From Enterococcus sp. BWR-S5 (GTDB lineage Bacteria > Bacillota > Bacilli > Lactobacillales > Enterococcaceae): a stretch of 58,051 bases of DNA. The stretch lies in the NCBI RefSeq assembly GCF_016745255.1, contig NZ_JADOEQ010000021.1:1-58051 (forward strand). The letters run 5' to 3'. Shown here in pieces: positions 51,667 through 58,051 of the stretch. How positions within the stretch are numbered: the first letter of the stretch is position 1; every line of letters begins with the position of its first letter. The position numbers were made by a program, and so were the translations under genes. Under the pieces are notes generated by a model. The model made no database searches and was not told where the DNA came from. It saw only the letters and a program-made list of their open reading frames with translations.

Positions 51667-51954
51667 TTATTTTTTTAAAATGGAATACAACACTTCATTT
51701 AAATGTTTGATTAGTTGCTCTTCCTCAGCTATAGTAAATTGATTTTCTTCTCCAACAAAGTATGCTAAGGGTGTGATCGACTCGCAGTAATCGGTTTTGT
51801 TTATAGAAATTAACTCAATAATGTGCATTTGATCATTGTTGTTCGCAGATTCAACAGATTTTCCAATGTGTAAAAAGTTTGAATGTTTTCGCCTGTTGAC
51901 AATGTCTAGTAAAGCCTCAACATTTGATTCTTGTTTGTAAATTATTGTTTTCAT
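51667..51954 (-). CDS. Hypothetical protein (95 aa)
   Basis: Not recognised. MKTIIYKQESNVEALLDIVN at the start, with a helical C-terminus (EEEQLIKHLNEVLYSILKK). RBS GAGGATAAC. 25 bp after the recombinase gene. Confidence 0.65.
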   Translation of the reverse strand: MKTIIYKQESNVEALLDIVNRRKHSNFLHIGKSVESANNNDQMHIIELISINKTDYCESITPLAYFVGEENQFTIAEEEQLIKHLNEVLYSILKK

Positions 51955-51979
51955 TTGTTATCCTCGCTTTCTGGGTACC

Positions 51980-52579
51980 TTACAAGTCTAAACTCATAAC
52001 AGCAACGTCTTTGTCCTCTTGGGTGATTCCAATGTATCTTAATGTTTCACGTTGTGAAGAATGGTTCAGCAAATCTTGAATGATCTCAATGTCAATTCCA
52101 TTTTTGTACAACGAATAACCAAACGTTTTTCTCATGGAGTGACTACCAATATTTTCTAAACCGATTTTCTTTGCTGCTTCACTCAAAATTCTCCAAACCT
52201 GTTCTCGGCTAATTGGTTGATCAATTCCCTTTCTACTGGTAAATAAATAGTGATCAAAGTTTTGAGTGGCCATTACTCCGGGGAAAAATTCTGTTACATA
52301 TTCCAAGATTGCTTTTTTTAATTTGTTCGATATGATTATCGAATTATGTTTGCCGGTCTTTTTTTCTTTCATTTCTAAACGATCCTTAATGACTACCTTG
52401 TTTCGTGAGATAGTCAGAACATCAGATAATTTTAACCGACGTAAATCAGAAATTCTGTAAGCTGTGTTTATTCCGATTGAAAACAGCAGCACATTTCTTT
52501 GCCCCATTTTTCCAGCTGCTAAAATGGCCTTCATGTTGTCAATCTGTTTTCTATCTCGGATAGGTTCTACAATTTTCAT
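51980..52579 (-). CDS. Tyrosine recombinase (XerC/D-like, short)
   Basis: 199 residues with the catalytic set of tyrosine recombinases: Arg42 in TAYRISDLRRLKL, HSMRKTF near 145, LLNHSSQRETLRYIG with the nucleophile Tyr near 185. It lacks most of the N-terminal core-binding domain, like several small plasmid resolvase-type integrases. I chose the ATG at 52579 with AAAGGTG upstream. Two inverted-repeat sites lie immediately upstream and are likely its targets. It may resolve plasmid multimers or rearrange DNA between sites. Confidence 0.88.
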   Translation of the reverse strand: MKIVEPIRDRKQIDNMKAILAAGKMGQRNVLLFSIGINTAYRISDLRRLKLSDVLTISRNKVVIKDRLEMKEKKTGKHNSIIISNKLKKAILEYVTEFFPGVMATQNFDHYLFTSRKGIDQPISREQVWRILSEAAKKIGLENIGSHSMRKTFGYSLYKNGIDIEIIQDLLNHSSQRETLRYIGITQEDKDVAVMSLDL

Positions 52580-52599
52580 GATTTTCACCTTTCTAATCG

Positions 52600-52640
52600 A
52601 ATGTAACATAACTACATTATAACATAGTTTATGTTGCGTT
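52600..52640. promoter_or_regulatory. Recombination-site candidate 1
   Basis: AATGTAACATAA and TTTATGTTGCGTT are partly palindromic arms 16 bp apart, 20 bp upstream of the recombinase gene. The same arm sequence (AATGTAACA...TGTTGC.TT) occurs at 52718-52746. Confidence 0.45.
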
Positions 52641-52717
52641 CAAAGCTCTTGAAATAAAAAGGCTACTCACGAATGGTGAATTAGCCCTAGAGCCATAAGG
52701 GGTTTCTCATTTTCGCC

Positions 52718-52746
52718 AATGTAACACAATCCGATTGTGTTGCATT
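52718..52746. promoter_or_regulatory. Recombination-site candidate 2
   Basis: AATGTAACACAATC and GATTGTGTTGCATT form a near-perfect 29-bp dyad with a one-base centre, 78 bp from site 1. No T-run follows on the minus strand, so a protein-binding or strand-exchange site is likelier than a terminator. Confidence 0.5.
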
Positions 52747-52751
52747 CGTTA

Positions 52752-53228
52752 TCAACGATCTTTTTCAAAAAATTGATTCATTTCCGATACAGCAGAATCA
52801 GTCTTGTTATATAGTGTCGTCGCAAATCTGTTTCTAAGCTCTTTTGGGATAGCTGGATACATACGATACTTTTTTTTCAAGAGTATGTATTGATATCCCA
52901 GCAAAAAATTAGTGTAACATATCGGAAAATTTGCCTTTAGAAAGGATAGCATAAAATAGTCAATACTCACGAATATTTGCAAGTCTAATTCTTTGCCACC
53001 TAACACATCAATCATTCCCCAATTTGATTCTATATAATGATTCTTAAAGGTCTCTTTAATGGACTCTTGCTTATTTTTAGGAAAATGACTAATTGCAAAG
53101 AATTCTATCCAGGATAATGTGTAGGCACTTTGAGGATAAATGTATGTGTCCGGATCGATAAGAGTGCTATACCTTTCTCTTTTTATTGAGTTCAAATAGC
53201 TACGACCTCTAAATTTTTTTTTGTTCAT
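52752..53228 (-). CDS. Hypothetical protein (158 aa)
   Basis: Not recognised. Basic N-terminus (MNKKKFRGRSYLNSIKRERY) and a hydrophobic, aromatic central part (IFVSIDYFMLSFLKANFPIC) that may be buried helices rather than membrane spans. RBS GAAGGAGGAG. Confidence 0.6.
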   Translation of the reverse strand: MNKKKFRGRSYLNSIKRERYSTLIDPDTYIYPQSAYTLSWIEFFAISHFPKNKQESIKETFKNHYIESNWGMIDVLGGKELDLQIFVSIDYFMLSFLKANFPICYTNFLLGYQYILLKKKYRMYPAIPKELRNRFATTLYNKTDSAVSEMNQFFEKDR

Positions 53229-53255
53229 AAACTCCTCCTTCTCAAGACTATTATT

Positions 53256-53480
53256 TCAATCAATTAAATCATTAACAGTGCATTTTAAGGCATGAGCTAG
53301 AGCTGCATACTCATAAGTCCTACGTGGTTTTGGACAAGCTGCAATACCTGTTTCAATGAATTCTATTGTTAGCTTCATATGTCCGGAGCAACCTGCCATA
53401 ATACCTACTGCTGACTTTTCAGCTAATTCTAATATTGACAAATTAGCCTGTTCCCTTTTGGTTTGTAATTTTGACTTCAT
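53256..53480 (-). CDS. XRE-type HTH protein (74 aa)
   Basis: 74 residues with an XRE-like fold: KLQTKREQANLSILELAEKS as the first helices, then an unusual insertion (AVGIMAGCSGHMKLTIEFIE), and ALAHALKCTVNDLID at the end. Probably a small repressor. RBS GGAAAGGAA. Confidence 0.65.
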   Translation of the reverse strand: MKSKLQTKREQANLSILELAEKSAVGIMAGCSGHMKLTIEFIETGIAACPKPRRTYEYAALAHALKCTVNDLID

Positions 53481-53529
53481 TGTGCCGTTCCTTTCCTCTG
53501 CGTTCTCGTTGTTTCTTCATTGTGTTGAA

Positions 53530-53793
53530 TTATGGGTTTAAAAATCCTGCTTTTATAAGTTCGTAGTGTGCCTTAATGAGTCTTTCCATTGTGTGTGCTG
53601 GATAGTATCGCTTTTTATTTGGACTGTGTTTCTTTTCATGTTCAACAATCTGTTCCCACATAAGACGGGCTTCATCAGAAACTTTGCAAGTGATCTTGCT
53701 ATTTAGGTGCGAACCTGATTTATCTAGGTTTGCACCTATTTCATCATTCTCTACCTCTAGGATCAATTCCTGTGTTTTTACTTTCGATTTCAA
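53530..53793 (-). CDS. Hypothetical protein (87 aa), TTG start
   Basis: 87 residues; the C-terminal half (DEARLMWEQIVEHEKKHSPN and ERLIKAHYELIKAGF) looks like a small helical DNA-binding or regulator tail. AGGAGG lies nine bases before the TTG. No firm family. Confidence 0.55.
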   Translation of the reverse strand: MKSKVKTQELILEVENDEIGANLDKSGSHLNSKITCKVSDEARLMWEQIVEHEKKHSPNKKRYYPAHTMERLIKAHYELIKAGFLNP

Positions 53794-54064
53794 TTGAAAA
53801 TACCTCCTACTCTAATTAATTGTTGTGTCAGAGAGCAATTCTAAGAGCGTTTCAAAATATTTTTAACAGGATTGTACATAAAAACTTTTTAGACGTGCCT
53901 GTTCTTTTGTGCTAGAATCGTTATTTGTGAAAACTAGCAAATTATTAACACCCCCTCTATTGTTCGGGATCTATCTGCTTTTTCCGGGTGATCATTCACC
54001 TGCAGAACCTGTGTAACTAGGTTAAACACGAATGAAAAATCATGCCGGTTGTTCGGCCAACCTC
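53794..54064. promoter_or_regulatory. Intergenic region with dyads and shared motif
   Basis: 271 bp without a gene. It holds a small dyad GGTGA-tcat-TCACC (about 53987-54000), the motif AAACACGAATGAAAAATCAT followed by GCCGGT (54024-54049; nearly the same at 42718), and a GCCGG..CCGGC-like repeat. It is probably the control region of the genes to its left. Confidence 0.45.
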
Positions 54065-54607
54065 TTAATCACGAATATTAGTTGATATACTCCAAATCCC
54101 TAGTTTGTTTTCTTTTGCCTGCTGCTCCTTCATTTCTAAATCTTTTAAGAATTTCGTGTTTTCTGAATCAATGTATGCAATTTTAGCCAATCCTTCTCTA
54201 ATAAGAATTTCTTGTACCAAATTTCCATCAACAAAAACATAGGCCAAATATCTTGGTTCCCATTTTTTTGTATCTTCCAGGATTTTACCCTGGTCAAACA
54301 TTAGTTCAACTTTCTTTGCATTTTCCAAAAGTTCTTTTGTTCGGTGACTAGCTTCTTTTCCGAAAGGCTGCACCTCCGTGTTGGGCTTAACAGTTTCTGG
54401 TGTATCAATGAGCAAGAAACGAACCATCATTTTTTCTCCATTATGAATAAATTCTGTTGTATCTCCATCAACAAATTTACTAATAGAAACGGTAATAAGC
54501 TCCTCTCTAGGAAGTTCCTTATTCCCAGATTCTTTACTTTGACTAAAAATTGTAGCAGCTGCTGCAAACAGGGTTAAAAATATTAAGCCTATCTTTTTTT
54601 TGTTCAT
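54065..54607 (-). CDS. Secreted thermonuclease-family nuclease
   Basis: 180 residues with a signal peptide (MNKKKIGLIFLTLFAAAATI) and a staphylococcal-nuclease fold: VSISKFVDGDTTEFIHNGEK, VRFLLIDTPETVKP with the catalytic-type Arg and Asp, PFGKEASHRTKELLE with the catalytic Glu/Lys region, and WEPRYLAYVFVDG with the second Arg. It would act outside the membrane on DNA or RNA. In a transfer context it could trim extracellular DNA; that role is a guess. RBS GGAGGGG. Confidence 0.9.
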   Translation of the reverse strand: MNKKKIGLIFLTLFAAAATIFSQSKESGNKELPREELITVSISKFVDGDTTEFIHNGEKMMVRFLLIDTPETVKPNTEVQPFGKEASHRTKELLENAKKVELMFDQGKILEDTKKWEPRYLAYVFVDGNLVQEILIREGLAKIAYIDSENTKFLKDLEMKEQQAKENKLGIWSISTNIRD

Positions 54608-54619
54608 GTTTCCCCTCCT

Positions 54620-54880
54620 TTATGACTCAATGTTATCGTTCTTACTATCACCTAGATTGGAATTTACTTCATCTAACGAGATTGCTGAACTAATAAGCAA
54701 ACAGAAGCTGAGAAACATGTATGCAGTTGCTACATATGTGAGAACAAACGAGAATTTTATAAAAAATAGAACGTTCCCAGTAAGTGTTACAATGAACGTA
54801 ATCGCTGAAATAACAGTATGCTTTGCTGCAGCATTCACTTGATCCAATGTTCGTTCAATTTCTTCTCTATCTTTTTTCAT
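54620..54880 (-). CDS. Small two-helix membrane protein (86 aa)
   Basis: 86 residues with two hydrophobic stretches at about 21-42 and 45-67 and acidic ends. RBS ATAGGAG. It lies 12 bp before the nuclease gene and could be its membrane partner or an entry-exclusion-type protein by topology. No family is recognised. Confidence 0.6.
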   Translation of the reverse strand: MKKDREEIERTLDQVNAAAKHTVISAITFIVTLTGNVLFFIKFSFVLTYVATAYMFLSFCLLISSAISLDEVNSNLGDSKNDNIES

Positions 54881-54955
54881 GGCTTTTATCTCCTATTTTC
54901 AAAATATGTACACAGGAAACAATGGCTTCCTGCTTCCGTAACATCAGATTTCATT

Positions 54956-55444
54956 TCAAAACCAATCACCACTGAGCGTTATAGTAACGTTTGGGTGTTC
55001 TTTAGTAAATCCCACTGCATCGGATTTTATTTCACCATTTAGAAATTTAGAAACTGTATCCAATGCTTTATAGTAAGTCACAGATTCATCGTTGTGTTTG
55101 TGTTGGGAAAATTCTAGTGCTTCTTGCTTGGTCATTACACAGTCAATGTCTGGAACGTCAGAGCAGGCTTCGAAATCATAAAATTGATTAAATCTATCAA
55201 GTACAACATATCCATTTTTTAACTTACTGTAGCATTGGCTGCAAAAAACTAGTTTGTTGTAATAGCGCCAATTACGTGATCTAAACCATTTCTTCGCAAG
55301 TCTTCTATTACTTATGAAGGAAGGAACAGGAAATATGTCACCATCATTATCTACTTCTGTTTCGCCTTCAAAAATGTAATTGCCCTCTGAAACAGTCTCT
55401 TCACATCTACAAAAATCGCATTTTTCCTGAAATAATTTAATCAT
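54956..55444 (-). CDS. Putative zinc-binding protein (162 aa)
   Basis: 162 residues with two CxxC pairs: CDFC with RCEE after it, near residue 10, and FCSQC near 67. These may hold one zinc. The rest is soluble and acidic. RBS AAAGGAG. No family is recognised. Confidence 0.6.
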   Translation of the reverse strand: MIKLFQEKCDFCRCEETVSEGNYIFEGETEVDNDGDIFPVPSFISNRRLAKKWFRSRNWRYYNKLVFCSQCYSKLKNGYVVLDRFNQFYDFEACSDVPDIDCVMTKQEALEFSQHKHNDESVTYYKALDTVSKFLNGEIKSDAVGFTKEHPNVTITLSGDWF

Positions 55445-55513
55445 ATCAGTTCTCCTTTATAGTTTTTTATTAACTGGCTGCAAGAGACAAAAATCTCCTG
55501 CAGCTGTTGGCCA

Positions 55514-55828
55514 TTAAAAAAACCAGAAAGGCATTTCTTCCGTTAGTTCTTCGATTACTTCATTCATTTTCCGCCACTCAAATAAATGCCCATCAAGAAC
55601 GGTTAAATCGCCTAATTCCGGTATTTTGGGAAATGTAATATCCTTATCCTGAATGTATTCTCTACTGTACTCTTTCAATTCTCCCCATGTACATCTAGTT
55701 GTTGTATCAAGTTGATCGCAGGAGCCAATATCCAAGTTTGTCTGAGAACTGTAGAAATTTTCTGCTTCCTCTTGACTCCTTGCAATAATACAACCTTCAT
55801 CATTTATCAAGTAAACATTTTTATCCAT
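55514..55828 (-). CDS. Hypothetical acidic protein (104 aa)
   Basis: Not recognised. MDKNVYLINDEGCIIARSQE at the start. RBS GGAGGGG. It follows the SSB-like gene by 2 bp. Confidence 0.65.
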   Translation of the reverse strand: MDKNVYLINDEGCIIARSQEEAENFYSSQTNLDIGSCDQLDTTTRCTWGELKEYSREYIQDKDITFPKIPELGDLTVLDGHLFEWRKMNEVIEELTEEMPFWFF

Positions 55829-55830
55829 CT

Positions 55831-56205
55831 TTACCCCTCCTGTGCTTTCTCTTTTTCAGCATTTTTAGCGCGACGTTCTTCTGTTTGTTGTTTAGACTCC
55901 AGGGCTTTGAAGTTTGTGGCGTTGACGTACTTGTCATAGATAGGATTACCGTCCTTTGTGTAAGACGAAAAATCGTTGAAGCCTTCGATACGAACGGGGC
56001 TGCCTTTCGTAAGATAATCGGCCATATTGTCAGCGATTTTGTTTTTCTCAGTGGAGAATGCCTTGACAGTGACAGGGACGGATCTACCGGTCGGTGTAGT
56101 AGTCATAACAGTAATTTCAGTAACTGCTGTTCCTTTCTTAGTAAAATTAACGTAAGGATCTTTAGCCAAACGTCCTTCGATTGATACAAAATTATCCATT
56201 TTCAT
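55831..56205 (-). CDS. ssb: SSB-like OB-fold single-strand DNA-binding protein
   Basis: 124 residues. MDNFVSIEGRLAKDPYVNFT, then EITVMTTTPTGRSVPVTVKA and GSPVRIEGFNDFSSYTKDG follow the order of the SSB OB-fold, though the protein is shorter than chromosomal SSB and lacks the DDDIPF tip. Plasmid SSBs in leading regions protect the incoming strand and damp the SOS response. RBS AAGAAGG. Second gene of the R10 module, in the right place for early expression. Confidence 0.75.
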   Translation of the reverse strand: MKMDNFVSIEGRLAKDPYVNFTKKGTAVTEITVMTTTPTGRSVPVTVKAFSTEKNKIADNMADYLTKGSPVRIEGFNDFSSYTKDGNPIYDKYVNATNFKALESKQQTEERRAKNAEKEKAQEG

Positions 56206-56235
56206 GTTGTTTTCCTTCTTTCACTTAATTATTTT

Positions 56236-56487
56236 TCAGTAGCTGCCTTTGAAAAGAACTCCAACTTTGCAAGGTATATTCTTTTCTTTTAAGAATCTAC
56301 CAAGTGTCTTAGCATTAATACTTGCTTCTCGCAGGCTTTGCTTTTCTTTGAATATTTCTTCTTGTCCTTCCCCGAAACACTCTTCTACTAAGTCTTCAAA
56401 TTGATTTTCTGGAACCAATACATGAATTACATGAGTACAAATGCCTTGTTTGTTCCACCTTACTTGAAAATAGGGTGAATCTTCCAT
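56236..56487 (-). CDS. Hypothetical protein (83 aa)
   Basis: Not recognised. Helical N-terminal two thirds (VPENQFEDLVEECFGEGQEE). I chose the ATG at 56487 with AAGGAGG about ten bases upstream; an ATG at 56508 has no RBS. First gene of the R10 module, 59 bases from the repeat edge. Confidence 0.6.
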   Translation of the reverse strand: MEDSPYFQVRWNKQGICTHVIHVLVPENQFEDLVEECFGEGQEEIFKEKQSLREASINAKTLGRFLKEKNIPCKVGVLFKGSY

Positions 56488-56545
56488 TTTCCATTCACCT
56501 CCTTGCATATAGCTCTTTATCTCCTTTCTTAAATTTTTTATATTT

Positions 56546-57055
56546 CAGCGCTATGCAGTGCTAGTCGAAAGGCTGAATTTTTGCCGTTTCGTTGCGGAGC
56601 TTTTACCATGCTCCAGAAAATACACAAGGGCAGCGCCAGCTGTTCATTTTACCCTTGTGTATTTTCGAAGGTCCTTACGAGAAACAGGGTGAACTGACCA
56701 AAGGGAAGAAGCTTCGACCTGCTTTCGCAGTTAGGAACCGTGGGCAATGGTAAAAATGTAGCGCGAAATGGAAAAAATGGGCGATCTTGGAAACGAGAGC
56801 TGCAGGTGAACGTTTCCTACCGCTTTTCTGGCCGGAAGAGTCTGAGCTATGCTCTGACGGCCCTGGTCTTGACCTAATACAATCCTTTTGCGAAAAGGGA
56901 CTGGTGCTGACTGGCGCAGGTACGGAGCCACCAAAGCAAAGCGACTGGGAGAAGGGACGACTCCCTCAAAGCTTAGGAACCTGGTAGTCAAAAGAGAAAG
57001 CATTCCGGTCTGATCAAGGACCCACCGGACCGCCGAGAAGGAATGTCTTTCTTTC
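56546..57055 (+). repeat. Leading-region repeat R10 (reference copy for the fold)
   Basis: Plus-strand pairings: AGCGC/GTGCT (56547-56551, 56558-56562); AGTC-GAAA-GGCT (56563-56574); a 15-bp stem 56616-56630 with 56652-56666, holding CAGC-GCCA-GCTG; CTGC/GCAG (56719-56722, 56727-56730); ACCGT/ATGGT (56737-56741, 56747-56751); GGCCG/CGGCC (56830-56834, 56858-56862) around GAGC/GCTC; TCCTTTT-GCGA-AAAGGGA (56883-56900); GACTG/TAGTC (56943-56947, 56985-56989); and the closing helix 56991-57006 with 57040-57054. It lies 59 bases from the 83-residue gene start. Confidence 0.95.
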
Positions 57056-57070
57056 CCTCCAGCTGGAATA

Positions 57071-57097
57071 ATAGAAGGTTAGAAACTAACCTTCTAT
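57071..57097. terminator. Terminator right of R10
   Basis: ATAGAAGGTTAG-aaa-CTAACCTTCTAT, a perfect 12-bp stem, followed by GTATTTTC on the plus side; overlaps the stop of the 75-residue gene. Confidence 0.8.
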
Positions 57098-57321
57098 GTA
57101 TTTTCATTCAATAACTTTAGGATATCCTTTGCAGGACTCTCTATTATGTGTCGCATGAATACTCTTGCAGCGATTGCTTGATACCCAAACCCACAATGTA
57201 AATCTAATGCTTTTTGTGCTTTCCGTTCTAACCACTCAAAATTTTCATACCCCATGAATCGGTTTATTTTACTCATGAATTTAGCTTCAAAAGCGTTCAT
57301 TTTTCTTTCGCATGTGACCAT
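57094..57321 (-). CDS. Hypothetical protein (75 aa)
   Basis: Not recognised. Basic and helical (MVTCERKMNAFEAKFMSKIN). RBS GGAG. It follows the 60-residue gene by 4 bp. R11 module. Confidence 0.6.
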   Translation of the reverse strand: MVTCERKMNAFEAKFMSKINRFMGYENFEWLERKAQKALDLHCGFGYQAIAARVFMRHIIESPAKDILKLLNENT

Positions 57322-57325
57322 TTGC

Positions 57326-57508
57326 TTACTCCTCTGTATTCCCCAAAAGGTTCATTTCAATCGTTTCATAGACTTGTCTTGTTTTTAGTCTTTTGAAAAA
57401 GACTAAATCAAAATGAGTTCGAAGTATTTGAATTTTTTCTCCTTTCTCCAAAATGAAGCCATCAATTATTATTTCTTTATTTAATGTGTAGATTTCTCCT
57501 TTTTCCAT
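57326..57508 (-). CDS. Hypothetical protein (60 aa)
   Basis: Not recognised. A small beta-rich protein (MEKGEIYTLNKEIIIDGFIL), possibly an SH3-like barrel. RBS AAAGGAG. First gene of the R11 module, 37 bases from the repeat edge. Confidence 0.6.
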   Translation of the reverse strand: MEKGEIYTLNKEIIIDGFILEKGEKIQILRTHFDLVFFKRLKTRQVYETIEMNLLGNTEE

Positions 57509-57544
57509 TGTTATTCTCCTTTTATTTTTTTAATTTTTGTAATT

Positions 57545-58051
57545 AAGTGCTATGCAGTGCTAGTCGAAAGGCTGAATTTTTGCCGTTTCGTTGCGGAGCT
57601 TTTACCATGCCCCAGAAAATACACAAGGGCAGCGCCAGCTGTTCACTTTACCCTTGTGTATTTTCGAAGGTCCTTACGAGAAACAGGGTGAACTGACCAA
57701 AGGGAAGAAGCTTCGACCTGCTTTCGCAGTTAGGAACCGTGGGCAATGGTAAAAATGTAGCGCGAAATGGAAAAAATGGGTGATCCTAGAAACGGGAGCT
57801 GCAGGCGAACGTTTCCTACCACTTTCTGGCCGGAAGAGTCTGAGCTATGCTCTGACGGCCCTGGTCTTGACCTGATACAATCCTTTTGCGAAAAGGGACC
57901 GGTGCTGACTGGCGCAGGCACGGAGCCACCAAAGCAAAGCGACTGGGAGAAGGGACGACTCCCTCAAAGCTTAGGTACCTGGCAGTCAAAAGAGAAAGCA
58001 TTCCGGTCTGATCAAGGACCCACTGGACCGCTGAGAAGGAATGTCTTTCTT
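57545..58051 (+). repeat. Leading-region repeat R11, cut by window end
   Basis: The copy is complete up to CTTTCTT, where the window ends. Variants: AGTGCTATGC (C-G to T-G in hairpin 1), GCCCC, GATCCTAGAAAC, a lost T in CACTTTCTGG. The left edge reads TTACAAAAAT on the minus strand. Its last 123 bases repeat at window position 1, so it probably continues there into the terminator at 134-168. Confidence 0.93.

Noticed and set aside
34840-58051. Repeats as a CRISPR array or integron cassette array
   Set aside because: Units are ~510 bp with kilobase gene-bearing spacers, no cas genes are present, and no attC-like short site or integron integrase is seen; the tyrosine recombinase present is not next to the array start.
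34840-58051. Repeats as insertion sequences
   Set aside because: No transposase, no terminal inverted repeats and no target-site duplications; all copies share one orientation and a fixed distance to a start codon.

Overview
The window looks like a complete or nearly complete conjugative plasmid of about 58 kb from a low-GC Lactobacillales host, most likely Enterococcus or a close relative. Signs of this are an iteron-controlled Rep_3-type initiator, a ParM/ParR partition locus, an Fst-type (par_pAD1-like) type I toxin, an Rgg/PrgX-type regulator, sortase-anchored surface proteins, a MobA/MobL (MOBQ) relaxase with a pSK41/RSF1010-type oriT, and a FATA-like type IV secretion operon. The first 123 bases are identical to the last 123, which fits a circular molecule of about 57.9 kb cut inside a repeat.

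Layout. (1) 0.2-22.2 kb, all on the minus strand: transfer operon in the order surface protein, thioester/LPXTG-type adhesin, glucosaminidase-CHAP hydrolase, Ig-like secreted protein, VirB2-like pilin, VirB3-like protein, VirB4, VirD4 coupling protein, an EssB/YukC-like pseudokinase, VirB6-like protein, CwlT-like lysozyme-CHAP, VirB8-like protein, three unknowns and a type IA topoisomerase. (2) 22.2-25.3 kb: control region with an Rgg-type regulator, a divergent 20-codon peptide gene ending in VVGG, a long structured leader with a possible antisense RNA, and an fst toxin locus. (3) 25.3-33.1 kb: relaxase, oriT, two small relaxosome-type proteins, iterons and rep, parR/parM, a truncated second parM and an AT-rich centromere-like array. 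(4) 33.1-58 kb: the leading region, which enters the recipient first if the nick is at 28461/28462. Every gene here is on the minus strand, so the incoming plus strand would be the template. It holds a toprim primase-like protein, two DNA methyltransferases without a restriction enzyme, an SSB-like protein, a secreted nuclease, a tyrosine recombinase and some thirty small uncharacterised proteins.

The most striking structure is a family of ten near-identical elements of about 510 bp (plus a partial copy at position 1), all in the same orientation and confined to region 4. Each ends about 30-60 bases before the start codon of a minus-strand gene cluster, and most are preceded on their other side by a copy-specific terminator hairpin. 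The plus strand of each copy folds into many hairpins. Most differences between copies keep the pairing on that strand through G-T wobbles. No copy has a reading frame intact across the family. The best-fitting idea is a Gram-positive counterpart of the Frpo/ssi single-stranded-DNA promoters of Gram-negative leading regions, a promoter that folds from the entering T-strand and switches on establishment genes before second-strand synthesis. A family of large plus-strand noncoding RNAs is the main alternative.
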